Assembly: GCA_943367715.1 (NCBI GenBank)
Contig: CALRJY020000007.1
Coordinates: 1 to 64,000, forward strand
Direction: 5' to 3'
Length of the DNA stretch: 64,000 bases
Source of the DNA: JAEYXS01 sp943367715
Lineage (GTDB): Bacteria; Verrucomicrobiota; Verrucomicrobiia; Limisphaerales; JAEYXS01
Shown: piece by piece, positions 18,734-26,185 of the stretch
How positions within the stretch are numbered: position 1 is the first letter of the stretch
How the letters are laid out: every line of letters begins with the position of its first letter
Position numbers and translations under genes: made by a program
The notes under the pieces: model-generated
What the model was told of the DNA's origin: nothing
The model's input: only the letters and a program-made list of their open reading frames with translations
Databases searched by the model: none

Positions 18734-20119
18734 TTAATCCCCGATCTGCCGCTTGATGGCCGTGGCAATCAGCTGCGACCAGCGTTCCAGCGTGGTGCTG
18801 TCGCGGCCTTCGATGAGCAAACGTGCTTTCGGTTCCGTACCGGAGTAACGCAGTAGCACGCGTCCGCCCGTCGGCTTCACTTCAGCTTCCGCTTTTTTCA
18901 CGAGGTCCAGCACCTCTTCGAGTTCTTCGAAAGGCAGTTTCTCACGCACCCGGATGTTGGTGACCAGTTGCGGATAGCGTGTCCAGCAAGCGGACAAATC
19001 GGAGAGCGATTTATCCTGCGCCTTCATGATTTTCAGGATTTGCAATGCGCTCACCAGACCGTCACCCGTGGAGCTGTAGTCGCGGAAAATCATGTGGCCA
19101 CTCTGCTCACCGCCAAAGTTGTAGCCCGCCTTCAACATCTCATCGATGACGTTCTTATCACCAACCGCTGTGCGGATGACTTTGCCGCCCGCCTTCACGA
19201 TAGCTGCGTCCAGACCCGCGTTACTCATCACCGTGGACACCAGTGTTTTCTCCGCCAAGGTGCCGCTCGCGAGCATGTCCAGTGAAGCGATGGCCATGAT
19301 GTCATCGCCATCGATCAACCGGCCTTTTTCATCGCACAAGATCAAGCGGTCCGCGTCACCGTCGTGGGCGATACCGATGTGCGCACCATGTTCCCGCACC
19401 TTCTGGCACAGCAACGACGGATGCATGGAACCGCAATCCTTGTTGATGTTTTTGCCATCCGGCTGATTACCGTAGATGTAAGTCTCCGCGCCCAACTCAC
19501 GCAGCACGCAAGGAGTAGCTTTGTAAGCCGCGCCATGCGCGCAATCCACCACGATGCGCATCCCGTCCAAGGTCATACCCTTGGGAATGGATGCCTTGGC
19601 GTATTCGATATAACGGCCCAACGCATCCTCGATACGCACGGCTTTACCGATCTCATCCGCTGTGGGCCGAATGCTCTCGATTTCACCGCTGAACACCAGA
19701 TTCTCGATACGTTCTTCGATAGGGTCTTCCAGCTTGTAACCATCCGCACCGAAGAATTTGATGCCGTTATCGTCGTAAGGGTTGTGCGAGGCCGTGATGA
19801 CGATGCCTGCGTCTGCCCGCAAACTGCGCGTCACATAGGCCACACCGGGCGTCGGTAATGGTCCTATGAAGAGCACATCCACGCCCATGGACAGGATGCC
19901 GGACGAGATGGCGCTCTCCAGCATGTAACCAGAGATGCGCGTGTCCTTGCCGACGACGATGCGATGGCGGCCACGGCTGCGCGACTGGCTTTCCAGATGT
20001 TTGAAGACATGGGCAGCGGCCCGGCCCAGTTTGAGGGCGGTCTCCGCCGTTACCGGTTCCACATTGGCCCGACCACGGACACCGTCCGTGCCGAAGATAC
20101 GACGATTAGAAGAGGACAT
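18734..20119 (-). CDS. glmM: Phosphoglucosamine mutase
   Basis: A 461-residue cytoplasmic enzyme that converts glucosamine-6-phosphate to glucosamine-1-phosphate on the way to UDP-GlcNAc, peptidoglycan and LPS. Features of the alpha-D-phosphohexomutase family are present: N-terminal FGTDGVRG, the phosphoserine loop ITASHNPYDDNG (Ser ~111), the metal-binding loop DGDADR, and the sugar-binding GGEQSGH. The C-terminal phosphate-binding loop RYSGTEPK completes the set. Length is normal for GlmM. The start ATG overlaps the cdaR stop by one base (TAATG), so the two are translationally linked. The cdaA-cdaR-glmM order is the same as in Firmicutes, where GlmM binds and modulates CdaA. Confidence 0.93.
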   Translation of the reverse strand: MSSSNRRIFGTDGVRGRANVEPVTAETALKLGRAAAHVFKHLESQSRSRGRHRIVVGKDTRISGYMLESAISSGILSMGVDVLFIGPLPTPGVAYVTRSLRADAGIVITASHNPYDDNGIKFFGADGYKLEDPIEERIENLVFSGEIESIRPTADEIGKAVRIEDALGRYIEYAKASIPKGMTLDGMRIVVDCAHGAAYKATPCVLRELGAETYIYGNQPDGKNINKDCGSMHPSLLCQKVREHGAHIGIAHDGDADRLILCDEKGRLIDGDDIMAIASLDMLASGTLAEKTLVSTVMSNAGLDAAIVKAGGKVIRTAVGDKNVIDEMLKAGYNFGGEQSGHMIFRDYSSTGDGLVSALQILKIMKAQDKSLSDLSACWTRYPQLVTNIRVREKLPFEELEEVLDLVKKAEAEVKPTGGRVLLRYSGTEPKARLLIEGRDSTTLERWSQLIATAIKRQIGD

Positions 20120-20616
20120 TATTTTTTAATAGAATCTGTTGCCGCTGGCGGCGCGGACGGAACCCGTTCCACCACTACCGACCTGGGCTCTACGGAAACC
20201 AGTTCCACCCCGGGCGGCGTATGCACCTGCACTAGACGACTCACCGGCCTCGCGGGGGCAGTTCCGCTTGCCTTTTCATTCATGTCTGTAACATCCACGA
20301 AGGCAAGGATTAGTTTGGTATCCAATGTCTTCAAACGGCCAGCTTCGCCCTTCACCACTACCCGAACTTCAGCCGGCTCCACCCGAAAGACTCCGGTCAC
20401 ATCCCCACCGCGCAGGACCATGATGGGGCGTCTCTCCGGCAAATTTACCATGACATTAGTCTCACCGCCGCCGATCTCGGTCAGATGCACACCCGATTCA
20501 TCCAGTTCCAGCCGGTCGTCGAGTTTACCGCCGAAATTGGCCCAAATCAACGTGGCCAGCACGAAGGCCAGGAACTTCCACCAAAAATCACGCACCACGA
20601 TGTCCTGGACGGCCAT
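20119..20616 (-). CDS. cdaR: YbbR-like regulator of diadenylate cyclase
   Basis: About 165 residues from the ATG at 20616, which lies just after the cdaA stop. A longer frame runs upstream but overlaps cdaA. One N-terminal membrane segment (about 10-30, FWWKFLAFVLATLIWANFGG) is followed by beta-rich YbbR-like repeats (FRVEPAEVRVVVKGE..., then VHTPPGVELVSVEPRSVVVE). In Firmicutes CdaR is a membrane-anchored extracytoplasmic regulator of CdaA and carries four YbbR repeats. This one is short, about one to two repeats. Operon position between cdaA and glmM supports the assignment. Confidence 0.8.
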   Translation of the reverse strand: MAVQDIVVRDFWWKFLAFVLATLIWANFGGKLDDRLELDESGVHLTEIGGGETNVMVNLPERRPIMVLRGGDVTGVFRVEPAEVRVVVKGEAGRLKTLDTKLILAFVDVTDMNEKASGTAPARPVSRLVQVHTPPGVELVSVEPRSVVVERVPSAPPAATDSIKK

Positions 20617-20617
20617 A

Positions 20618-21466
20618 CTATTCGCCCTCCTTTCGCGCCTGCGCCAACATGTTCGCCCGGACACGGGCCCAGGCGAGCTTGAACCAGTTTTTCCGGGCTC
20701 GGATCTCCCGCCGCTTCACCAGCACCGAGGTCAGGAAAGAACGTAAAACTTCCACTGTCACCTTGCGTTCCAAGTGACCTTTGTAAGCATAAGAAATCGC
20801 CCCGGTCTCTTCCGACACCACGATCACAATGGCATCTGATTCTTCCGAAAGACCGATGGCCGCGCGATGCCGTGTGCCCATGGACTTCTCCAACCCTTGC
20901 TTCTGCGTCAGCGGAAAGATGCAGGCCGCTTTTAGGATGCGATCCCCGCGCATCGTCACGCCGCCATCGTGAATGGCGTTGTTCGGAAAGAAGATCGTCT
21001 CCAGCATCTCCGGTGTGGCCTCGCAATTCACGTTGATGCCCGACTCCACCAAATCCTCCAGTTGGATAGACTGTTCAATGGCGATCAAGGCCCCGATGCG
21101 CACATCCGACAGACGTTCCACGGTTTCAATGATGACCTCGATATTCTCGCGCTCTTCATTCAAGTCATTGAGATAAGCTTGGTTGCCCAACTCCGCCAGC
21201 AAGCGACGCAATTCAGGTTGGAAGATGACGAGTCCAGCAATGACGAAAAAGGTGGAGAATGTGCCTAACAAAAGCCGCAATACACGCAGATCAAGGATGC
21301 TGGTCACCAAGGCCAGCATGAGCAGCAAGGCGACGAAGCCTGTGATTACTGCCCAGCCGCGCGTGCCCCGCAGGCCGCGCAAAAAGATCAGCACATAGTA
21401 GATTCCCACCGTGAGGATGAGAATCTCCAGCACTGGCCGCCAGACAATCTGTATGATCTGCCACAT
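20618..21466 (-). CDS. cdaA: Diadenylate cyclase (c-di-AMP synthase), membrane-bound
   Basis: A 282-residue protein from ATG 21466 (WQIIQIVWRPVLEILILT...); a longer in-frame extension overlaps folP and lacks family features. Three N-terminal membrane helices (about 10-95) are followed by a DAC (DisA_N) domain. The RHR motif is clear (GTRHRAAIG), as is the VVSEETG segment. The usual DGA catalytic motif reads DGG here (AIHDGGVTMRGDR). The enzyme makes c-di-AMP from two ATP; in other bacteria this second messenger controls potassium and osmotic balance and cell-wall homeostasis. The gene starts 7 nt after the folP stop and is tightly followed by cdaR and glmM. Confidence 0.9.
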   Translation of the reverse strand: MWQIIQIVWRPVLEILILTVGIYYVLIFLRGLRGTRGWAVITGFVALLLMLALVTSILDLRVLRLLLGTFSTFFVIAGLVIFQPELRRLLAELGNQAYLNDLNEERENIEVIIETVERLSDVRIGALIAIEQSIQLEDLVESGINVNCEATPEMLETIFFPNNAIHDGGVTMRGDRILKAACIFPLTQKQGLEKSMGTRHRAAIGLSEESDAIVIVVSEETGAISYAYKGHLERKVTVEVLRSFLTSVLVKRREIRARKNWFKLAWARVRANMLAQARKEGE

Positions 21467-21473
21467 TCGCGCT

Positions 21474-22313
21474 TTACCGTCGTTGCCGGATCGCCTCGGC
21501 CATCCGGATCGCCCGGGTGGTTTCCGCCACATCGTGCGTGCGGATGATATTCGCCCCCTGCCCGATGGCCTCCACCGTGCAGGCCAAGGCGGCTGGCAAA
21601 CGTTGATCCACTTCCAGCCCCAAGAGGGTTTTTATAAATGACTTCCGGGAGACGCCCAACAACAGCGGCCTCCCTTGCCCGGTAAAATGCCGCAGACCGG
21701 CCAGTAATTGCAAGTTGTGTTCCAACTTCTTGCCAAAGCCGATGCCTACATCCAAAGCGGTTTGTTCAAGTGATACGCCGGCCGCGGCCATTCGGTTCAA
21801 TCGTTCTGTAAAAAACTCGTTCACATCCGCCACCACATCGGTGTAGTGCGGGTTTGCTTGCATCGTTTGCGGTGTGCCTTGCATGTGCATGGCTACATAG
21901 CCAGCCCCCGTCTCTGCCACCAATCGCCACATGGCATCGTCTTCACGATTGGCCGCGATGTCGTTTACAATCTGGGCTCCCGATTCTAGCGCCGCTTGCG
22001 CCACTGCCACTTTCTGAGTGTCGATGGAAATGACAGCTTTGGTCTCCACTCGCAATCGTTCGATCACCGGCAACACCCGTCGCATTTCCTCTGCCACCGA
22101 CACCTCTTCCGCTCCCGGACGCGTCGATTCTCCACCCACATCGATGATCTCAGCGCCATCGCGGATCATCTCCTGCGCACGGGCCAAGGCGATGGGGACA
22201 TCGATGAACTGGCCACCATCGGAAAACGAATCCGGCGTCACGTTCAGGATGCCCATGACCAGCGCTGGTCGCGGGAAAACGAACTCAAACTCTCGGCAAC
22301 GCCATTTCATCAT
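21474..22313 (-). CDS. folP: Dihydropteroate synthase
   Basis: A 279-residue TIM-barrel enzyme of folate synthesis that condenses p-aminobenzoate with hydroxymethyl-dihydropterin pyrophosphate. Signature motifs: MGILNVTPDSFSDGG near the N-terminus, DVGGESTRPGA, the strand IVNDI, and the C-terminal pterin-binding LLLGVSRKSF. The end IIRTHDVAETTRAIRMAEAI is also typical. Length fits the family. The start overlaps the stop of the ATP-grasp gene by 4 nt (ATGA), and cdaA follows 7 nt downstream. It therefore appears to be part of a five-gene operon ending with glmM. Confidence 0.93.
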   Translation of the reverse strand: MMKWRCREFEFVFPRPALVMGILNVTPDSFSDGGQFIDVPIALARAQEMIRDGAEIIDVGGESTRPGAEEVSVAEEMRRVLPVIERLRVETKAVISIDTQKVAVAQAALESGAQIVNDIAANREDDAMWRLVAETGAGYVAMHMQGTPQTMQANPHYTDVVADVNEFFTERLNRMAAAGVSLEQTALDVGIGFGKKLEHNLQLLAGLRHFTGQGRPLLLGVSRKSFIKTLLGLEVDQRLPAALACTVEAIGQGANIIRTHDVAETTRAIRMAEAIRQRR

Positions 22314-23230
22314 GCGGTTTTCATACGTCTGGCGGCTTCGACCAATTTGCCCGCGATCGCGTTCACCAGTTCATCCGGCACCCCGTTTTGCGGGCTGGCC
22401 GTCTGGGTGAGTAGATGGCACTGATCATTCACGTAATCGATCAGGACAAATTCACCCGTATCCGTCTGGGCCACTTCGGTGGAAAAGAAATTCATCCCCG
22501 TCGCTTGCGCTAGACGTTTGGCCAGCTCATGCAACACAGCCAATTTCAATTCCGTTTCCTCAGTGGCCGTCACCAATTGATAACGATCCGTAAAACAATT
22601 CCACCAGCTTAGCCAAGTGTTACCAAACACATAATACACCCGGAAATAAGCGGGTGCACCTCCGATGTTCCGGGGCACAATCCGCTCTTGTAAAAGGTAA
22701 GGCCCCCATGGCCAGGCGGCTACCGCACGCTTCAAATCTTCGCCCGTCTCTGCATTGAGAATCACCCCACGACGACCATAACCCAAGGCGGGCTTGATGA
22801 CAAAGGGTGGTCGCAAGGCAGCGATCTGCTCCGCGTGCAGTTCCGGCCATTGCCCATCCGGTAAACGATCCACGATAAAGGTCAACGGCAAAGGCAACCC
22901 GGCGGAGAGCAGCCGTTGATGCGCCATCGCCTTATGACACGCCGCCATCGCGACATCCGGCGGATCAATCACCTTGGCCCCCAGCCCATGAGAACGACGG
23001 ATGATGCGGTGGAATATCTCCTGCGGATCATGATGCTCGCTCTGCATATTGAGCACCACCTTCCCCCAGATCTCCTTGCGTTCCAGCTTGGCCAGATATT
23101 CCTCCGCCCAAGCCGGTTCGATGAGGAAAAAGTTTAACCCAGCACGGGCACAAGCCTCCTGCACGCGATGAATGAAATAATCATCCGCGTCCAGCTTATG
23201 CGTCATCACCAGATCATAAACTCTCGCCAC
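22310..23230 (-). CDS. ATP-grasp family protein of unknown substrate
   Basis: A 306-residue protein with the ATP-grasp layout: an N-terminal Rossmann-like part (RVYDLVMTHKLDADDYFIHRV), then a central ATP-binding region PPFVIKPALGYGRRGV where the K-P and glycine-rich loop are recognisable. A segment PYLLQERIVP and a C-terminal metal-binding strand FVLIDYVNDQCHLL follow. ATP-grasp ligases join a carboxylate to an amine or thiol through an acyl-phosphate. I cannot tell the substrate from sequence. First gene of the folP-cdaA-cdaR-glmM run. Confidence 0.7.
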   Translation of the reverse strand: MARVYDLVMTHKLDADDYFIHRVQEACARAGLNFFLIEPAWAEEYLAKLERKEIWGKVVLNMQSEHHDPQEIFHRIIRRSHGLGAKVIDPPDVAMAACHKAMAHQRLLSAGLPLPLTFIVDRLPDGQWPELHAEQIAALRPPFVIKPALGYGRRGVILNAETGEDLKRAVAAWPWGPYLLQERIVPRNIGGAPAYFRVYYVFGNTWLSWWNCFTDRYQLVTATEETELKLAVLHELAKRLAQATGMNFFSTEVAQTDTGEFVLIDYVNDQCHLLTQTASPQNGVPDELVNAIAGKLVEAARRMKTA

Positions 23231-23294
23231 AAATAAGAGTATCCAGAGGTAAGGATGCGACTGTCAATGCAAGCAACCCGTTTAGACCAAAATT

Positions 23295-23696
23295 CTACGC
23301 AAAGAACTTCTTCGGCGCCTGGATCAGCTCAATCTCATAACCTTCCGGCGCATCGATGAAGGCAAACCCACCATTCCCATCCGGCCTCAGCGTCGGCCCA
23401 TCCGAATACTTCAGCCCATGCTTGGCCAAGTGCTTGCCGAACTCCTCGAGGCTCTCCACTTCGAAAGCCAAATGCGTCAGATCCGTCTGCACCTGCACCG
23501 GGCCGCTGTCGGGAAAATAGCAGAGCTCGATCAATTCCTCGCTCTCTGGCGTTTTCATGAACACCAACTCCGAACCGCGCGGGGATTTGTGACGACGCAC
23601 TTCCTCCAAGCCGAGAATCTCTGTGTAGAACTTCACTGACTTTTCCAGATCGTTCAGGCGGTACCGTGTGTGCAGCAGTTTTTTGGCTAAACTCAT
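23295..23696 (-). CDS. Glyoxalase I-like (VOC superfamily) protein
   Basis: A 133-residue protein from ATG 23696; in-frame sequence further upstream lies in a repeat and is unlikely to be coding. It has the paired beta-alpha-beta-beta-beta VOC fold: HTRYRLNDLEKSVKFYTEILGLEEV ... ELIELCYF, then LTHLAFEVESLEEFGKHL ... FAFIDAPEGYEIELIQ. Metal ligands expected in lactoylglutathione lyase are present (His of LLHTRYR, Glu of ELIEL, His of THLAFEV, Glu of YEIEL). That supports glyoxalase I-like chemistry: methylglyoxal detoxification through a thiol hemiacetal. Substrate specificity is not certain. Confidence 0.8.
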   Translation of the reverse strand: MSLAKKLLHTRYRLNDLEKSVKFYTEILGLEEVRRHKSPRGSELVFMKTPESEELIELCYFPDSGPVQVQTDLTHLAFEVESLEEFGKHLAKHGLKYSDGPTLRPDGNGGFAFIDAPEGYEIELIQAPKKFFA

Positions 23697-23749
23697 GCCG
23701 CGAGTGTAAGGCCCGCACCGGATAAGAGCAACCGGTTGGAAGAAATTCC

Positions 23750-24560
23750 CACGCCTCCTGACACTGCCGCCAAAGTGCTGCCGACATGAACCCCGTGCCG
23801 TCAGGTCGGGGCTGCCAGCAGGCGGCAGTCGCACCTTGGCCGCAGTGTCAGGAGGCGCCCCGGTTGGCCGGTTTCACCCCGCGCCCATAACGAACGCACG
23901 GAGTGACCCCGGCTAACCAGCGGGCTTCTCACACCTGATAAATAATTAATCGTTCCCCGAAGTCGGCCTTCCCGTCCGATCCGTTCAGTGTGTCACTCCG
24001 CGATAGCATCCTGTCCTGCGGTACTCTAGCCACCAGTCCACACCTCCCGAATCAAACCCTCGCCAGCCACTTCCATTAACCACCAGAAATGGACTCAGCG
24101 AGACCCAGTTAGGGATTCGGAACTAAAATCAGTTCCTCCCCCATCTGCGTTTATCTGCGTCCATCTGCGGTTAAACAGAGGGAACTATGTCAAAGAACAA
24201 TGAAACCATCCGACCCCTGTGAATGTGCCCTGTTCTTGTCTCCCTACGATTGGGAGCGCGAACTTCGCGCTGGTCAAAGCCAGGCCGGTTCCGCAGTGGC
24301 TACTAAGGATTCCCCGGTCTCATCTATCCTAGACTGACCGACGTCCCTTTCCCCCTCCGGCTTACGGACCCTGATCCATACGCCCGATACACCCACATAT
24401 CCGCAATGACTCCATAAGGATGCCATGCAACGCCAATGCATCACTGGCCTGAGGTTTCGGGATTCTTTTACTCGGTCCCCAATTCAAAACTTAGAACTGA
24501 GAACTGAGAACTTCCTTGAGCCTCTCCTTTACCAACAACGAGTTGTCAGCACTGCTATTG
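23750..24560 (+). repeat. Large dispersed intergenic repeat, copy A (inverted partner at ~51.71-52.62 kb)
   Basis: Several blocks of this region are found, in the same order, in the reverse complement of 51710-52615. Examples are the hairpin arm GTCAGGAGGCGCCC followed by GGTTTCACCCCGCGCCCATAA, CGGAGTGACCCCGGCTAACC, TTCAGTGTGTCACTCCGCGA and CATCCTGTCCTGCGG. Further blocks are CCAGTCCACACCTCCC, AACTATGTCAAAGAACAATG, CCGCAGTGGCTACTA, CCGGCTTACGGACCCTGA and ACAACGAGTTGTCAGCAC. The blocks are separated by copy-specific inserts. It starts with an inverted repeat (CTCCTGACACTGC at 23754-23767 against GCAGTGTCAGGAG at 23842-23854). No coding potential was seen in either copy. Confidence 0.75.
24143..24174 (+). 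repeat. ATCTGCG triple-unit repeat, copy 1
   Basis: Three consecutive units of the form ATCTGCGTTT / ATCTGCGTCC / ATCTGCGGTTAA, 32 nt in all. A second copy at 24791-24822 differs at about three positions. Both copies lie in the same intergenic region. Confidence 0.7.
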
Positions 24561-24790
24561 ATGCCAGATTTTCTACAATTCCGCCATCACTTTCCGCTAA
24601 AATTTACACTCAATTCCCAACCGTTTCATCCCCAACAAATTACAAAAAAGCCCATCCACGTAACTCACCATTTTCATTTCTCATTTCCGCCCCTCAGCTC
24701 TTCTTTTCTGCGTCGTTTTACCCCGGCATTTTTGTCGGGGCTGCGGTCACCCCATCTCTGTGTTCTCTGCAATTAGGTCCCCTCCCTCTC

Positions 24791-24822
24791 ATCTGCGTCT
24801 ATCTGCGTTCATCTGCGGTTAA
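24791..24822 (+). repeat. ATCTGCG triple-unit repeat, copy 2
   Basis: Near-identical second copy of 24143-24174 (three ATCTGCG units ending GGTTAA), located shortly before the outer-membrane protein gene. Confidence 0.7.
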
Positions 24823-24934
24823 CACCCCTTCGCCTGTTTAGCAGGCCAAATCTCTCCCGCTGTGAGATCACTCTGAATCTTTGGATTTGGGATTTCCCCT
24901 TGTTTCCCTCCTGTCCTTACGCTACCTCATCTCC

Positions 24935-26161
24935 GTGCGAGCGGGGAGCCTATATCTTTGGGTCATCGGTTTGTTGCTACTTTCTTCCTCCGCCACACGT
25001 GTCTTCGCCCAGATCGACCCCGAGCCGCGCCAATTGATCCAAGTAGGCTACAACCAGATGGTCACCGGCAAGTCTCCCATCGCCGGTTACGCCTACTACT
25101 ATTGGAATCAGCCGGGTTTCGTCCGCACCAATGTCACTTTGCGCCTGGCTATCGCCCCGGTGTACCTGGATTCCGAACTCGGTTTCAAAAGTGCGCTCGG
25201 AGAGAACACCGACATCGGCATCGGCCTCGCCGGTGGCGGCTTTGCCGATTCCTATTCCGAAGTGCGTCGGGGCAACTATCTCAAGTCCGAGTCCTTCACC
25301 GGCCATGGTGGTGAGATCTCCGCCAGCCTCTACCATCTCTTCAATCCCGGTGATCGCATCCCGCTTAGCGGCATCTTGCGGGCGGCCGCACATCAATCTT
25401 TCTACGAAACCGATGCCGACACCGCTCCCGGCTTTCAGGTACCGGACAACCAGACCGTTGTTCATCTGCGCACCGGCTTACGGTTCGGCGGACGCGAACC
25501 CGTCCTCGCGCCCGATCTGGCGATGGAATTTTCGCTTTGGCAGGAAACCCAGTTCCGTACGGAATCTGGAGATTACGGTTTCGGCGGTGACCGCTCGCTG
25601 GAGGGAAACTCCCACCTCTTCTGGGGACGCCTGCTCTTCATCTACACGCTGGAGGAATGGAAGCATAACATCAGCTTCAGCCTCACCGGTGGCGGCAGCA
25701 TCAATGCCGACCGTTTCAACGCCTATCGCTTGGGAGCCGTCCTGCCCATGGCCACCGAGTTCCCCCTGGATCTGCCCGGCTATTATTTTGAAGAAATCAG
25801 CGCCGAACGCTTCATGCTCTTCAATCTCCAATACGCCCTGCCACTGGATTCCAAACGCCGCTGGAACCTGACGGCCTACGGTTCCACTGCCTTTGTCGAT
25901 TATCTGGCTGGTCTCGATCAACCGGGCAAGTGGCATACCGGTGCGGGTGGCGGCGTGATGTATCGGGCTCCCTCGGGCTCCTGGCTCATCATGGCGGGAT
26001 ATGCTTACGGCTTTGATACCATCCGCTCGGATGGACGCGGCTCCAGCTCCATCGGCATTCTCTGTCAGTTCGACCTGAATGCTGCTGGCAAGGCCTTCAA
26101 GGCCCGTCAAGACCCGGATGCCGCTCCCCGTTCGCGTGGACTATTTCGCATTTTCAATTAG
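24935..26161 (+). CDS. Predicted outer-membrane beta-barrel protein
   Basis: About 408 residues from the GTG at 24935, chosen because it yields a compact signal peptide (short basic start, LYLWVIGLLLLSSS, cleavage after RVFAQ). An in-frame TTG at 24881 would add 18 residues. The mature part is rich in alternating hydrophobic/polar strands with aromatic girdles and glycine turns (IGIGLAGGGFADSYSE, LRTGLRFGGREP, HNISFSLTGGGS, LFNLQYALPL, WLIMAGYAYGFDTI). There are about 14-18 candidate strands, as in outer-membrane barrels. No family was recognised. The S9 peptidase gene follows 24 nt downstream. Confidence 0.65.
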   Translation: MRAGSLYLWVIGLLLLSSSATRVFAQIDPEPRQLIQVGYNQMVTGKSPIAGYAYYYWNQPGFVRTNVTLRLAIAPVYLDSELGFKSALGENTDIGIGLAGGGFADSYSEVRRGNYLKSESFTGHGGEISASLYHLFNPGDRIPLSGILRAAAHQSFYETDADTAPGFQVPDNQTVVHLRTGLRFGGREPVLAPDLAMEFSLWQETQFRTESGDYGFGGDRSLEGNSHLFWGRLLFIYTLEEWKHNISFSLTGGGSINADRFNAYRLGAVLPMATEFPLDLPGYYFEEISAERFMLFNLQYALPLDSKRRWNLTAYGSTAFVDYLAGLDQPGKWHTGAGGGVMYRAPSGSWLIMAGYAYGFDTIRSDGRGSSSIGILCQFDLNAAGKAFKARQDPDAAPRSRGLFRIFN

Positions 26162-26185
26162 CCGCGGTTCAGTTACAACGCCTGC

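Larger units (their letters stand above)
23697..24934. other. Long non-coding region made of dispersed repeats
   Basis: About 1.2 kb without a convincing gene; open frames here are short and match nothing I recognise. It holds repeat copy A (23750-24560), a perfect palindrome at 24254-24270 (AGCGCGAA-C-TTCGCGCT), and two copies of a 32-nt ATCTGCG-type repeat (24143-24174 and 24791-24822). Positions 24560-24790 are pyrimidine-rich with nothing recognisable. Confidence 0.65.

Noticed and set aside
22310..23230. Glutathione synthetase or RimK identity for the ATP-grasp protein
   Set aside because: The general fold is visible but no substrate-specific motif supports either name.
24425..24841. 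Open frame in the intergenic region before the barrel gene
   Set aside because: Composition is unlike neighbouring genes, it crosses the end of repeat copy A, and no start site or motif supports it.
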